Source: Pseudomonas fluorescens (lineage in GTDB: Bacteria > Pseudomonadota > Gammaproteobacteria > Pseudomonadales > Pseudomonadaceae). From it: 64,000 nucleotides of DNA. Made by a program: the position numbers and the translations under genes. The stretch is taken from assembly GCF_040448305.1 (NCBI RefSeq), contig NZ_CP148752.1, positions 6,695,728 to 6,759,727 on the forward strand, given 5' to 3'. How positions within the stretch are numbered: the stretch's first letter is position 1; every line of letters begins with the position of its first letter. Positions 8,255 to 17,646 of this stretch are shown here, piece after piece. Below the pieces are notes generated by a model. The model worked only from the letters and a program-made list of their open reading frames with translations. It did no database searches and had not been told where the DNA came from.

Positions 8255-10285
8255 TCAGATATCGAGTACCAACGGCTGCGCCCCCTGCGCCGGAATCGCA
8301 CAGCAAATCAGCACTTGTCCGTCATCCGGCACCTCCGCTGGAGGCAGTGGGTAATGCACCTGACCGCTGATCAGGCGCGTACTGCAGGTGCCGCAGGAAC
8401 CACCACGACAACTGAATTCCGGACGCAGGCCACGGCTTTCCGCCAACTCCAGCAAGCTGCCGCCCTCCGGTTGCCAGCGCGCCTCCTTGGCCGAGCGCTG
8501 GAACACCACGGGTACGGACGTGGTGGCGGCTGGCGGTTGCTCGATGACCACCGCATCGGGGTCCGATCGCCGGCGCAAGGTGGACGGGCCGAAGGTTTCG
8601 GCGTGAATCCGCGAATCGCGAATGTCCAACTCGCGCAAGCCGTCGTACAGCGACTGGGTAAAACTCCCGGGACCACAGACGACAAAATCCGGCTGATCGT
8701 AGTCCTCGACTGTCAGCAGATCCTTGAGCAGCGCGACGTCGATCCGTCCACTGAGGTCGAAGTCCTCTCCTTGTATCGCCTCGGCTTCCGGTTGACTGAG
8801 CAAGCGCACCACCCGCACCGCGTCACCGGCATCCTCGAGCAAGCGATCCAGCTCCCGGCGAAACGGCTGGTCGGCCAGCGTGCGCGAACTCTGGATGAAC
8901 CATGTCGGCCGGATACGGCGGGTGCGCAAACCCTGGTAAACCACCTCCCGCAGCATCGACAACAGCGGCGTGATGCCGACCCCGGCCGCCAGCAACACCA
9001 GTGGCCGACGCTCATGGGGCGCCACGGTGAAATGCCCTTGCGGCGCCCGCGCCTCCAACAGGTCGCCAACACGAATCTGCTCATGCAAATGCGTAGACAC
9101 CCGCCCGTCACGCTTCACGCTGATGCGGAAAAAATCATCGGACGGCGCGCTCGATAGGCTGTACGTGCGAATGTGCACATCGCCGCCAATGTTGAAGCGC
9201 AGGGGCAAATGCTGCCCGGCCTGAAACAGTGGCAACCCGGCGCCATCGGCGGGCTCCAGGTAAATCGAGCGAATGTTGTGGCTTTGCGCTTCAATCCGCA
9301 CCACCCGCAACGGCCGCCATTGATCGCCCAGGGCCTTGGCCTGCAAACGCGCCTTGGCCTGCTCCCAAGTGCCGGTGAGCAAACTGGTGGGTGAAACTCC
9401 GTCGAAGCGCCAGCGCAATGCCAGGGCGGCCGGGCGACGGACCACCTGCTCGACATCGATCGTCCACAGGCGCTCGGCTCCCTGGAACGCCTCGACCTGA
9501 GGACCGTCCAGGATGATTTCGGTGCGCCCGCTGAGTTGCAGCAAATCACCGGTATTGAAATCGATGAACAACAACCCCGCCCGGGGATTGAGCAGCAGGT
9601 TGCCCAAGGTGTTGAAATGCAGGTTGCCGGCGAAGTCCGGAATGGTCAGGCGATTGCCCTCCACACGGACGAAACCGGTCTGACCGCCGCGGTGCGACAC
9701 ATCCACCGAGCGCTCACCGTCGACATCCACATAACTGGCAACGAAGAACGTGTCCGCCTCGGCGATCATAGCTTTGGCCGCGTCATCCAGTTCGTTGAAA
9801 TGCTGGGCGGCACGCGTCGAGGGATCGGCCAGCGGCACCGAGCGAAACTGGCGCAACTGAATGTACTGCGGGCAATTGCCGAAGGACTGATCCACCGTCA
9901 CCGCGAAACCGTCTGTGGTCATGGCGCGAACATGCCCATTGATGCGGTTGCGGCGGCGGGTGTGCAACTCGATGCCCAACAGACCGATGGCCGAGCCGTC
10001 GCTCAACTGCGCGGGATCATCAAAGGCCGGCAGGCTGCGAAATTGCAGCAAGCCAGGTTCTGGTGAGTGGGCGAAACCGGGATGACCTTCCAGGATGCTG
10101 GCCCAGGGACGACCGTCGGCATCCACCGCTGCGTACAGCATGAACGGCAATTGCTGATAGAAGGTGCGGTGCTGGTCCGGCATCTCGCTGCGAATCACCT
10201 TACGCCCGAACGCCTCCATTCGTTCGGCAACGCCCACATGTGCCTGTAGCTGTTTCTCGCCAGCATGCCAGGGTGAACGGTCCAT
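8255..10285 (-). CDS. PNPOx-fold / ferredoxin-reductase / 2Fe-2S ferredoxin fusion oxidoreductase
   Basis: About 676 residues from ATG at 10285 (GGGAG upstream). Three parts are visible. First, an N-terminal flavin-binding split-barrel like pyridoxamine-phosphate oxidase (about 30-290, twice RPWASILEG/ADTFFVASYVDVDG type segments). Second, an FNR-type FAD and NAD(P) reductase with RTYSLSSAP and AAGVGITPLLSMLREV (about 320-570). Third, a C-terminal plant-type 2Fe-2S domain with cysteines CRGGSCGTCS and a final CC. The arrangement predicts NAD(P)H to FAD to iron-sulfur electron flow onto a small-molecule substrate. Substrate unknown; it sits upstream of nothing obviously related except the GST gene on the same strand. 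Confidence 0.85.
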   Translation of the reverse strand: MDRSPWHAGEKQLQAHVGVAERMEAFGRKVIRSEMPDQHRTFYQQLPFMLYAAVDADGRPWASILEGHPGFAHSPEPGLLQFRSLPAFDDPAQLSDGSAIGLLGIELHTRRRNRINGHVRAMTTDGFAVTVDQSFGNCPQYIQLRQFRSVPLADPSTRAAQHFNELDDAAKAMIAEADTFFVASYVDVDGERSVDVSHRGGQTGFVRVEGNRLTIPDFAGNLHFNTLGNLLLNPRAGLLFIDFNTGDLLQLSGRTEIILDGPQVEAFQGAERLWTIDVEQVVRRPAALALRWRFDGVSPTSLLTGTWEQAKARLQAKALGDQWRPLRVVRIEAQSHNIRSIYLEPADGAGLPLFQAGQHLPLRFNIGGDVHIRTYSLSSAPSDDFFRISVKRDGRVSTHLHEQIRVGDLLEARAPQGHFTVAPHERRPLVLLAAGVGITPLLSMLREVVYQGLRTRRIRPTWFIQSSRTLADQPFRRELDRLLEDAGDAVRVVRLLSQPEAEAIQGEDFDLSGRIDVALLKDLLTVEDYDQPDFVVCGPGSFTQSLYDGLRELDIRDSRIHAETFGPSTLRRRSDPDAVVIEQPPAATTSVPVVFQRSAKEARWQPEGGSLLELAESRGLRPEFSCRGGSCGTCSTRLISGQVHYPLPPAEVPDDGQVLICCAIPAQGAQPLVLDI

Positions 10286-10348
10286 ACGGTTGCTCCCTTG
10301 CGCCACTGGCGCAGAACGGGGCGGCCCGGTGTTGCCGGGCCACCAACA

Positions 10349-10975
10349 TCAGGCGGTTTTTTGCAGGCCGGCGACGGTGCGCGGCATGCCGACAAAACCC
10401 GGCAAGGCTTCGATGCGGGCCAGCCAGGCGCGAATGTTGGCGTACTCGTCCAGCGACACATTGCCCTCGGGCGCATGGGCGATGTAGCTGTAGGCGGCAA
10501 CGTCGGCAATCGTCGGTTCAGTGCCGGCCAGATACGGCGTATTGGCCAGTTCGTGATCGATCACTTTGAGCACGGCATGGGCGTAGGCAATCACTTCCGC
10601 AGCGTTGTAAGGCGCGCCAAACACGGTGATCAATCTTGCCCGGGCGGGGCCGAAGGCAATCGGACCGGCAGCCGCCGACAACCAGCGCTGGACCTTGGCG
10701 GCCCCTACCGGATCAGCCGGCAGCCAGCGGCCGTTGCCGTACTTTTGCGCCAGGTAAACCAGAATCGCGTTGGAGTCGGCCAACACCACGCCCTGGTCAT
10801 CAATCACCGGTACCTGGCCGAATGCATTGAGCGCCAGGAACGCAGGTTGCTTGTGCTCGCCCTTGGCGAGATCAACCAAGATCAATTCGGTCGGCAGCTT
10901 CAGCAGGGACAGCATCAACTCGACACGATGAGCGTGGCCGGAACGTGGGAAGTTGTAGAGTTTGATCGCTTGCAT
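10349..10975 (-). CDS. Glutathione S-transferase family protein
   Basis: 208 residues from ATG at 10975 with GAGGTG at -10; the longer frame upstream has no ribosome-binding site. A thioredoxin-like N-terminal domain ([39 protein letters not shown] with the glutathione-binding cis-Pro and Asp-Ser) is followed by an all-helical C-terminal domain ([16 protein letters not shown]). The length is normal. It lies 63 bp upstream of the flavoreductase on the same strand, so the two may be co-transcribed, and is divergent in function from the LysR gene further upstream on the same strand. Confidence 0.9.
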   Translation of the reverse strand: MQAIKLYNFPRSGHAHRVELMLSLLKLPTELILVDLAKGEHKQPAFLALNAFGQVPVIDDQGVVLADSNAILVYLAQKYGNGRWLPADPVGAAKVQRWLSAAAGPIAFGPARARLITVFGAPYNAAEVIAYAHAVLKVIDHELANTPYLAGTEPTIADVAAYSYIAHAPEGNVSLDEYANIRAWLARIEALPGFVGMPRTVAGLQKTA

Positions 10976-11093
10976 GGTCGACACCTCGGGGTGAGTGCTG
11001 CTGTTCAGGAGAGATGGGTCGTATCTTCTACTCACATCCAAACCAACAGAATCACCAGCCAACGCAATCCATTATTTCAGTGCTTGAAATAAT

Positions 11094-11996
11094 TCAACGC
11101 GTGAGTGCCGGATGCTCGCGCAGGGTCTTCACCGCGAAATCGACAAAACTGCGCACCCGGGCCGGCGCTTTGCGCCCGCCCTGATAGACCACATGGATGG
11201 GCAACGGCGGCAGTTCGAAGTCGGCCAGAATGATTTCCAGCTCACCGGCATCCACCTTGCTCGCCACTTGATAAGACAGTACCCGCGTGAACCCCAACCC
11301 CAGGCAGGCTGCCGTAATGGCCGCTTGATTGGCTGTCACCACCAGTCGCGGTTCAGCCCGGACACTCAAGGTTTCGCCGTCTTCAATGAATGGCCAACTC
11401 CTGAGTTGGCCGATAGCCGAGGTCGCGATAATCGGCGCCTGGGCCAGTTCCCGGGGATGCCTGGGCCGACCATGGCCGGCCAGAAACTGTGGCGAGGCGC
11501 AGATCACCCGCCGCACCTCGCCCACGCGGATCGCATGCTGATTGCTGTCGGGTAGTTCGCCGATGCGAATCGCCACATCGACGCCCTCCTCGACCACGCT
11601 CACCACCCGGTCCACCAGCAGCGCGTTGATGCAGACCTCGGGGAATTGCGTCAGATAATTCACCATCAACGGCGTGACAAACAGCTCTCCAAACAAGACC
11701 GGCGCGGTGATGGTCAGTTGCCCACGGGGATGGATATGGCTGCCCGCTGCCGAGTCCTCGGCTTCCTGCACCTCGGCGAGAATTCTCCGACAGTCTTCCA
11801 GATATCGCTGGCCGGCCTCACTCAAATACACGCTGCGCGTGGTACGCGTGAGCAGTTGCGTGCCAATCCGCTTCTCCAGCGCCGCTACCGCTCGGGTGAC
11901 ACTGGCCGCCGACAGACCCAAACCCCGCGCCGCCGCCGAAAAACCCTGCTCCTTGGCGACAGCAGCGAAGACCTGCATTTCCTGGAAGCGGTCCAT
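11094..11996 (-). CDS. LysR family transcriptional regulator
   Basis: 300 residues from ATG at 11996 (GAGGA upstream). N-terminal winged helix (MQVFAAVAKEQGFSAAARGL...LSAASVTRAVAALEKRIGTQLL) and a periplasmic-binding-protein-like effector domain. The sequence is of the CrgA-like type (TRSVYLSEAGQRYLEDCRRIL). It is upstream of, and on the same strand as, the GST gene with about 120 bp between; it may regulate that gene or the divergent four-gene efflux operon starting at 12579. The target is inferred only from position. Confidence 0.9.
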   Translation of the reverse strand: MDRFQEMQVFAAVAKEQGFSAAARGLGLSAASVTRAVAALEKRIGTQLLTRTTRSVYLSEAGQRYLEDCRRILAEVQEAEDSAAGSHIHPRGQLTITAPVLFGELFVTPLMVNYLTQFPEVCINALLVDRVVSVVEEGVDVAIRIGELPDSNQHAIRVGEVRRVICASPQFLAGHGRPRHPRELAQAPIIATSAIGQLRSWPFIEDGETLSVRAEPRLVVTANQAAITAACLGLGFTRVLSYQVASKVDAGELEIILADFELPPLPIHVVYQGGRKAPARVRSFVDFAVKTLREHPALTR

Positions 11997-12578
11997 GGGC
12001 AAGTCCTCATTTCAGATAGATAAGTCGCAATCGAAGGCCGGAATGTCAGGCGCAAGTGTTCAACAACATAGTTGGGCGTCCGACCATCAGGTAAATCAAT
12101 GGGCTACTGCACTCTAGCGCCTGCACCGTAAAAACCAAGCGTGTCACAAACCTCAAAAACCGGACCGTGGATTATTGATAATTATTGAGGATTATTTTCT
12201 TGCGACGGGTGCGACTGTTGGCAATTATCCGGATCGGTCCGCTGCAACGGCTAATGCCTGACACGAAACAAGAGCCACTGGCTCGGCGCAGCTCGTTTCC
12301 AGGCAAGGGCGCGTCAGCGGACTCCATCAACTGCAGCAGAATTCCAGCCTGCATTAACAGGCGGAATATACGACTGCTCCTATACTACAAACCACCCTGT
12401 TACCTATTGGGTTTTTGGTAGGTACCTCGTTGAAGTTTTCTCTACTTAAAGTAAGGCGTTATGGGTTTTTAACGCTTGGACGGCTGTCCGTCGATCTTGC
12501 TTTATGGATTCACTTAGTAGGGAAGAGTTGAACTTCAACGGCCTGGCTAACCTGTGTGACACCGCAAGGAGTTCGACA
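11997..12578. other. 580-bp intergenic region with promoters of LysR and efflux operon
   Basis: No convincing gene. It contains an AT-rich stretch at about 12170-12205 with repeated TATTGA/ATTATT runs that could be a regulator- or Fur-like operator, and a dyad GCGTT...AACGC at about 12447-12473. AAGGAG precedes the ATG at 12579. Divergent promoters for the LysR gene and the efflux operon must lie here. Confidence 0.4.
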
Positions 12579-13736
12579 ATGTTGCGCACTAACATTTCCG
12601 CTAGAGCACTGTCAGGTGGTTTGCTCGACGTACTGATTCGCGCCGGGCTGATTACGGTGCTGGTACTGTTCTGCTTCCAGATCTTCCACCCCTTCCTCAA
12701 CCTGATGCTCTGGGCAATGATTCTGGCCATTACCCTGTATCCACTGCATGGGCTCATCAAGCGCAAGCTGGTCAACAAGGACGGTCGTGCCGCCACCCTG
12801 ATCGTGGTGGTCGCCCTGGCTTTGCTGATGGTACCGATCTACCTGCTGGGCACCTCGATCAGTGAATCGGTCCAGGGCACCCTGGCGGTCCTCAAGTCCG
12901 ATACGCTGCAGATTCCGCTCCCCAGCGAAAAAATCGCTTCCCTGCCGCTCATTGGCGAGCCGCTCTATGGCTACTGGATGCAGGCCGCCACCGACATGAG
13001 CAGCGTGCTCATGAAGTTGATGCCTTATATCAAGTCCGTCGGCCTGACCTTGTTGGGCAAAATGGCTGACGTTGGCGTAGGTTTTCTGTTGTTCATCGGC
13101 GCCCTGATCATTGCCGGCGTGTTCATGGCCTACGGCGAAAATGGCGAAAGAAGCGCCCTGGCCATCACCTCGCGCCTTTCCGGACCAGAGCGTGGCCCTC
13201 GCATTACTGTGCTCTGCACTGCAACCATCCGCGCGGTCGCCCAGGGCGTAGTGGGCATCGCGTTCATTCAGATGTTGCTGGTTGGCGTGGGCTTCGTGCT
13301 CATGGGTGTCCCCGGTGCCGGGCTGCTGGCCATGGTGGCGCTGTTGATGGGAATCATGCAATTGCCGGTACTGCTGGTGACCATCCCGGTGATCGCCTAT
13401 GTCTTCGCCACCGAAGGGACCAGCCTGGCCACCGTCGTGTTTGGCATCTACAGCCTGATTGCCGGGATGGCCGATAACGTCCTCAAGCCATTGATGTTGG
13501 GCCGCGGCGTCGATGTACCCATGCCGGTAATTCTGATTGGCGCCTTGGGCGGCATGGTAAGCGGCGGCTTCATCGGTTTGTTCATCGGGCCGGTTGCGCT
13601 GGCGGTGGGCTACCAATTGTTCTGGCAATGGGTCCAGGACCAACCGTCTGCCGAGGTCATGAACGAGACACCCGAGATCGAGGCGTTGAACGAGACACCG
13701 AAGATAGAGGCAACGAACGATCAGCGTCCTGTCTGA
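12579..13736 (+). CDS. AI-2E family transporter (YdiK/PerM-type)
   Basis: 385 residues from ATG at 12579 (AAGGAG at -12). Seven to eight membrane segments with the family-typical central soluble part and a C-terminal DNVLKPLMLGRG.DVPMPVILIGALGG motif followed by GLFIGPVALAVGY. The extreme C-terminus has a short tandem repeat (NETPEIEAL / NETPKIEAT). It is the first gene of a four-gene operon with a NodT lipoprotein, HlyD adaptor and FUSC permease; the 14-bp gap to the next gene supports co-transcription. The exported substrate is unknown. Confidence 0.87.
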   Translation: MLRTNISARALSGGLLDVLIRAGLITVLVLFCFQIFHPFLNLMLWAMILAITLYPLHGLIKRKLVNKDGRAATLIVVVALALLMVPIYLLGTSISESVQGTLAVLKSDTLQIPLPSEKIASLPLIGEPLYGYWMQAATDMSSVLMKLMPYIKSVGLTLLGKMADVGVGFLLFIGALIIAGVFMAYGENGERSALAITSRLSGPERGPRITVLCTATIRAVAQGVVGIAFIQMLLVGVGFVLMGVPGAGLLAMVALLMGIMQLPVLLVTIPVIAYVFATEGTSLATVVFGIYSLIAGMADNVLKPLMLGRGVDVPMPVILIGALGGMVSGGFIGLFIGPVALAVGYQLFWQWVQDQPSAEVMNETPEIEALNETPKIEATNDQRPV

Positions 13737-13750
13737 GGAGTTTGCGCTTG

Positions 13751-15262
13751 ATGCCACGCCCTGCTCGCATCAGCCGGCTTCTGCTCTGTGGCACCGTCGT
13801 CCTGGGGGGCTGCGTGCAACTGGGCCCGGATTTCCAGTCGCCGGCCCAGCCCTGGGTCGACCACTGGAACAGCCCGGCCCTGGAAATTGCCGGCCAACAA
13901 CACGCGCAACCTGACAGCCGCCAATGGTGGCGCGTGTTCAACGACCCGGTGCTGGACCATTTGATGGCCGAAGCCGATGCCCACAACCCCGACCTGCACG
14001 TCGCTGGCCTGCGGGTCATGGAGTCCCGGGCACAATTGGGCATCGCCCTGAGTGGACGCTACCCGCAATTGCAACAAGCCAGCGCCGACAGCCTGTACCT
14101 GAACCGTCGACAGTCGGGCGGCACCAACCCCCAGGACACGCATTTCTGGCAACACAGCGTCGGCTTCGATATCGGCTGGGAGCTGGATTTCTGGGGGCGT
14201 TTCAGCCGCGCCATCGAGTCGGCCGACGCCTCCTGGTTTGCCGCCCAGGCCAACTATGAAAATGCCTTGGTGCTGTTGCACGCGCAACTGGCGCAAAACT
14301 ACTACGCCTTGCGCACTGCCGAGGCGCGTCTGGCCATCGCCCGCAGCAACGCCAAATTACAAAAACGCAGCTACGAGATCACCGAGCGCCTGTTCAACAG
14401 CGGAGCCGAAGCCGAACTCGATCTGCAACAAGCCAAGACCCAGTACTTGGGCACCCTCAGTACCATCCCGGATTTCGAGAGCCAGGTGGCGAGCTTGCGC
14501 AACGCATTATCCACCCTGATAGGCCAGCCACCCGGCTCGATCCCTGACCTCAATCGCAACACCGGCTTAGTGCCGCTGCTCGATACTGCGGTCTTGCAGG
14601 ATGTGCCGGCCAACCTGCTGGTGCGGCGCCCCGATGTTCGTGCTGCCGAGCTGCAAGTGGCGGCGCAGTCGGCGTTGATTGGTGTGGCCGAGACCGACCT
14701 GTACCCCTCCATCAGCCTGCTGGGCAGCATCGTCTGGTCCGCCAGCTCGCTCAACGGTGCACCCAACACCCTCGACATGGTGGCCGGCCCCAGTCTGCGC
14801 TGGGACATCTTCGACCACGGCCGGATCACCAACAACGTCCGCGTGCAGGATGCGCGCTTGCAGCAATTGATCGTTATCTACCAGGACAGCGTGCGCCAGG
14901 CGGCCCGTGAGGCCGACGATGCCGCGACCGGCTTGATCAAGGCGCTGGAGCGCGACCAAATCCTCAGTGACGCATCGGTGGCCGCCGAACGATCGGTGAC
15001 CCTGGCCAACGCCCAATACCGCGAAGGCTATTCGGATTTCCAGCGCGTGCTGGATGCCCAGCGCGCCCTGTTTGCCCAGCAGGATATCTACTTGGTCAAC
15101 CGTGGCACCGCCGTCAACAGCCTGATCGCTCTGTACAAGGCCCTGGGCGGCGGCTGGTACAGCGACCAGCCGCTGATCGACCCGGCCACCCGCAAACAAA
15201 TGCAAGAACGGACCGATTGGGGCGATCTGCTCGACGAACCGAAGGAAAGTGCCCATGACTGA
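13751..15262 (+). CDS. NodT-family outer-membrane efflux lipoprotein
   Basis: 503 residues from ATG at 13751, GAGGAG upstream. Lipoprotein signal with lipobox LGGC at about residues 18-21, then a TolC-like fold with two OEP repeats rich in coiled-coil (about 60-260 and 280-480). Hallmarks include PDVRAAELQVAAQSALIGVA and DLYPSISLLG. It is the outer-membrane duct of the tripartite efflux system encoded with the adjacent HlyD and FUSC genes, as in fusaric-acid and aromatic-acid (AaeAB-type) efflux. Confidence 0.92.
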   Translation: MPRPARISRLLLCGTVVLGGCVQLGPDFQSPAQPWVDHWNSPALEIAGQQHAQPDSRQWWRVFNDPVLDHLMAEADAHNPDLHVAGLRVMESRAQLGIALSGRYPQLQQASADSLYLNRRQSGGTNPQDTHFWQHSVGFDIGWELDFWGRFSRAIESADASWFAAQANYENALVLLHAQLAQNYYALRTAEARLAIARSNAKLQKRSYEITERLFNSGAEAELDLQQAKTQYLGTLSTIPDFESQVASLRNALSTLIGQPPGSIPDLNRNTGLVPLLDTAVLQDVPANLLVRRPDVRAAELQVAAQSALIGVAETDLYPSISLLGSIVWSASSLNGAPNTLDMVAGPSLRWDIFDHGRITNNVRVQDARLQQLIVIYQDSVRQAAREADDAATGLIKALERDQILSDASVAAERSVTLANAQYREGYSDFQRVLDAQRALFAQQDIYLVNRGTAVNSLIALYKALGGGWYSDQPLIDPATRKQMQERTDWGDLLDEPKESAHD

Positions 15263-16373
15263 CAGCCAACAACCGGTCGACGAGAAAGCCCCGGCACCCG
15301 CCGCCGACCCTGCGAAAAAAGCCATCAATTGGGTGGTGCTGCTGATCATCCTGAGCCTGGTCTGGTACCTGATGGCCGACCGTTACACGCCCTACACGCA
15401 ACAGGCACGGGTGCAGGCCTTCATTGTGCCGGTAGCGGCCGAGGTATCCGGCCGGGTGACCAAGGTGCTTGTACGCAACAACCAGGACATCAAGGCTGGC
15501 GAATTGCTGTTTGAAGTCAACCCGGAGCAGTACCAGATTGCCGTCGATCGCGCCCGCGCCGACCTTGAATCGACCCGTCGCCAGGTGGGCGCCAACACCG
15601 CCGGCGTCGATTCCAAACAAGCCTCCCTGCGTGCATCCCAGGCCAACGAGCTCAAGGCACGCCAGGACATCCAGCGGCTTGAACGCCTGTACAGCGAAGA
15701 CCCGGGCACCATCTCGCTGCGGCGCCTGGAGATATCCCGCGCCACCCTGTCAGAATCCATCAGCCAGGTCGCCGCGGCCAAGGCCGAAGTGCAACGTGCA
15801 CGGGAACAACAGGGCGGTAACGAAGACGAAAACGCCCAGTTGCTCAGCGCCGCCAGCAACCTTGAAAAAGCCGAGCTGGACTTGAGCAATACCAAGATCC
15901 ACGCGCGCTCGGCCGGCCTGATCACCGATTTGCGCACCGATGTCGGCCAGTTCGCCGCCGCCGGTGCTCCGGTGATGACCCTGATCGCCATCCACGATGT
16001 GTGGATCAGCGCCGACATGACCGAAAACAATCTGGGCAGTGTCCAGCCCGGGACGCCGGTGTCCATCATCCTCGACGCCCACCCGGGCAGAATTTTCAAA
16101 GGCCATGTGCGCAGCGTCGGCTATGGCGTCGATATCGGCCAGACCACCCAGCCGGGCAGCCTGCCGACAGTGGAGAACAGTCGCGATTGGTTGCGCCCTG
16201 CCCAGCGCTTTCCGGTCATCATCGAGTTCGAGCCCGGTGAGTTGACCGGCCCGCAAGGGATCCGGTCCGGCGGACAGGCCGAAGTCATGGCGTTCCCGAG
16301 TGAAAGTAACCCGCTGAATATCCTGGGGCGCCTGTTCCTGCGCCTGATGAGCTGGATGTCCTATGCGTATTGA
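15255..16373 (+). CDS. HlyD-family periplasmic adaptor subunit
   Basis: 372 residues from ATG at 15255, overlapping the preceding stop by 8 bp, with AAGGAA as ribosome-binding site. One N-terminal membrane anchor (NWVVLLIILSLVWYLMADRY), a biotinyl-lipoyl half-domain (VAAEVSGRVTKVLVRNNQDI), a coiled-coil hairpin (about 95-190) and a beta-barrel part (STPTHSAGL-type region near LITDLRTDVGQFAAAGAP). It bridges the inner-membrane FUSC permease to the NodT channel. Confidence 0.93.
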   Translation: MTDSQQPVDEKAPAPAADPAKKAINWVVLLIILSLVWYLMADRYTPYTQQARVQAFIVPVAAEVSGRVTKVLVRNNQDIKAGELLFEVNPEQYQIAVDRARADLESTRRQVGANTAGVDSKQASLRASQANELKARQDIQRLERLYSEDPGTISLRRLEISRATLSESISQVAAAKAEVQRAREQQGGNEDENAQLLSAASNLEKAELDLSNTKIHARSAGLITDLRTDVGQFAAAGAPVMTLIAIHDVWISADMTENNLGSVQPGTPVSIILDAHPGRIFKGHVRSVGYGVDIGQTTQPGSLPTVENSRDWLRPAQRFPVIIEFEPGELTGPQGIRSGGQAEVMAFPSESNPLNILGRLFLRLMSWMSYAY

Positions 16374-17388
16374 GCGTCCGGCCCGGGTTCAGCGCGCCCT
16401 GCGCCTGAGCTTCGGCACGGCGCTGTGCCTGGCGGCGAGCTTTGGTCTGGCCCTGCCCATCCCGTTCCTCTCGCCGATGCTGGCGCTGATGATGCTGGCG
16501 GCGATGAACCGACCGTTGCCGTTCAAGGCCAGCCTGGGCCTGATCCTGATCCTTATGCTGACCACCGGGACCGGCCTGCTGCTCATTCCCCTGCTGCGTT
16601 ACTACCCGTTCAGTGGCGTGTTGCTGGTCGGACTCTGCCTGTTCCTTGCCTTCGGTTATGGCCTGCGCGGCGGCAACCCACTGGTGGCGACCTTCCTGGT
16701 GGTGGGCCTGACCTTGATCAGCTCTGCCGGAACCGCTGAATTCGCCCTGGCACTTGAGGTGATCGTGGCCCTGGTCAAGGGCCTGTTCCTGGCCGTCACC
16801 GCGCTGACCATCAGCCATTGGCTGTTTCCCGACCCCGCCAGTGCCCCCCCAGCCAAACCCGACCCGAGCCTTACGCCAACCGAAAGCAGTTGGCTGGCGC
16901 TACGGGCCACGCTGGTGGTGCTGCCGACGTTCCTGCTGGCCATGATCGACCCGGCCAGCTACCTGCCAATCATCATGAAAGCCGTCAGCCTCGGCCAGCA
17001 AAGCTGCGCGACCAGCGCCCGCACCGCCGGCCAGGAATTGCTCGGCTCGACCTTGCTCGGTGGCCTGATGGCGATCCTTTTCTGGTGCGCGCTGAGCCTG
17101 TTCGTCAACCTGTGGATGTTCTTTCTGTGGATGTTGCTGTTCGGTTTGCTGGCGGCCAGAAAGCTCTATGGCCTGGCCCGGACCGGACAACCACCGAGTT
17201 TCTGGCTCAACAGCCTGGCGACCCTGATCATTCTGCTCGGCCAATCGGTGCAGGACAGTGCCGCGGGCAAGGATGTCTACACCGCCTTCGCCATCCGCAT
17301 GGGCCTGTTCATCCTGGTGACCTTGTACGCCTGCGTCATGGTCCATCTGCTCGACACACGGCGACAACGTCGAATTACTACCGCCTAG
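16363..17388 (+). CDS. FUSC/DUF2955 family inner-membrane efflux permease
   Basis: 341 residues, overlapping the adaptor gene by 11 bp. Two bundles of membrane segments (about 20-160 and 180-340) typical of the shorter FUSC/DUF2955 permeases related to aromatic-acid exporters. It is the last gene of the efflux operon; its stop is followed six bases later by the terminator arm at 17394 that was split by the Tn7-like insertion. Confidence 0.88.
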   Translation: MRIERPARVQRALRLSFGTALCLAASFGLALPIPFLSPMLALMMLAAMNRPLPFKASLGLILILMLTTGTGLLLIPLLRYYPFSGVLLVGLCLFLAFGYGLRGGNPLVATFLVVGLTLISSAGTAEFALALEVIVALVKGLFLAVTALTISHWLFPDPASAPPAKPDPSLTPTESSWLALRATLVVLPTFLLAMIDPASYLPIIMKAVSLGQQSCATSARTAGQELLGSTLLGGLMAILFWCALSLFVNLWMFFLWMLLFGLLAARKLYGLARTGQPPSFWLNSLATLIILLGQSVQDSAAGKDVYTAFAIRMGLFILVTLYACVMVHLLDTRRQRRITTA

Positions 17389-17393
17389 AAACA

Positions 17394-17418
17394 GAAAAAC
17401 CCCCTGAGAAGGGGGTTT
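17394..17418. terminator. Left part of bidirectional terminator shared by efflux operon and glmS
   Basis: GAAAAACCCCCT-GAGA-AGGGGGTTT; the missing final TTC of the dyad lies at 43128-43130, on the other side of the transposon. Joined at the GGTTT duplication, the two parts give a perfect 12-bp stem with A- and T-tracts, i.e. an efficient bidirectional terminator between convergent genes. On this side the hairpin is still nearly complete, so the efflux operon probably keeps termination. Confidence 0.85.
17414..17418. repeat. Left target-site duplication GGTTT
   Basis: GGTTT here and at 43123-43127, the 5-bp duplication expected of Tn7-family insertion. It is supported independently because removing one copy plus the element restores the symmetric terminator. 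The true left junction could be off by one base. Confidence 0.75.
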
Positions 17419-17560
17419 GAAAAACGGGAATAGAAACTGTCGCAATAGAGGCCCGGAATCCGTGGCCTCCAGCGGTTCTCAGGGAAATTTATAAACTGTC
17501 GCAACCCCTCAAAACAGCCATTTTGTTCAATGCATCAAGGAATAGAAACTGTCGTAACGT
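17419..17560 (+). repeat. Tn7-like left end with three TnsB-type sites
   Basis: Three copies in the same orientation: 17426-17443 (GGGAATAGAAACTGTCGC), 17486-17504 (ATTTATAAACTGTCGCAAC) and 17539-17558 (GGAATAGAAACTGTCGTAAC), spaced about 60 and 53 bp. This matches the three separated TnsB sites of Tn7L. Assignment as TnsB sites is from repetition, position and similarity of the AATAG..AACTG core to Tn7 sites. Confidence 0.85.
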
Positions 17561-17646
17561 CTCAACTTATTGAAAATAAAGAATTTTTTACTCGAAAAAG
17601 CCAACAGCGCTTACTGTCGGACAGCTTCGGGTGGGTGTCTAGCGCT

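Noticed and set aside
17426..17443. Element starting exactly at GGGAATAG
   Set aside because: Flanking 5-mers (AAAAC and TGAAA) do not match, while GGTTT boundaries restore the terminator.
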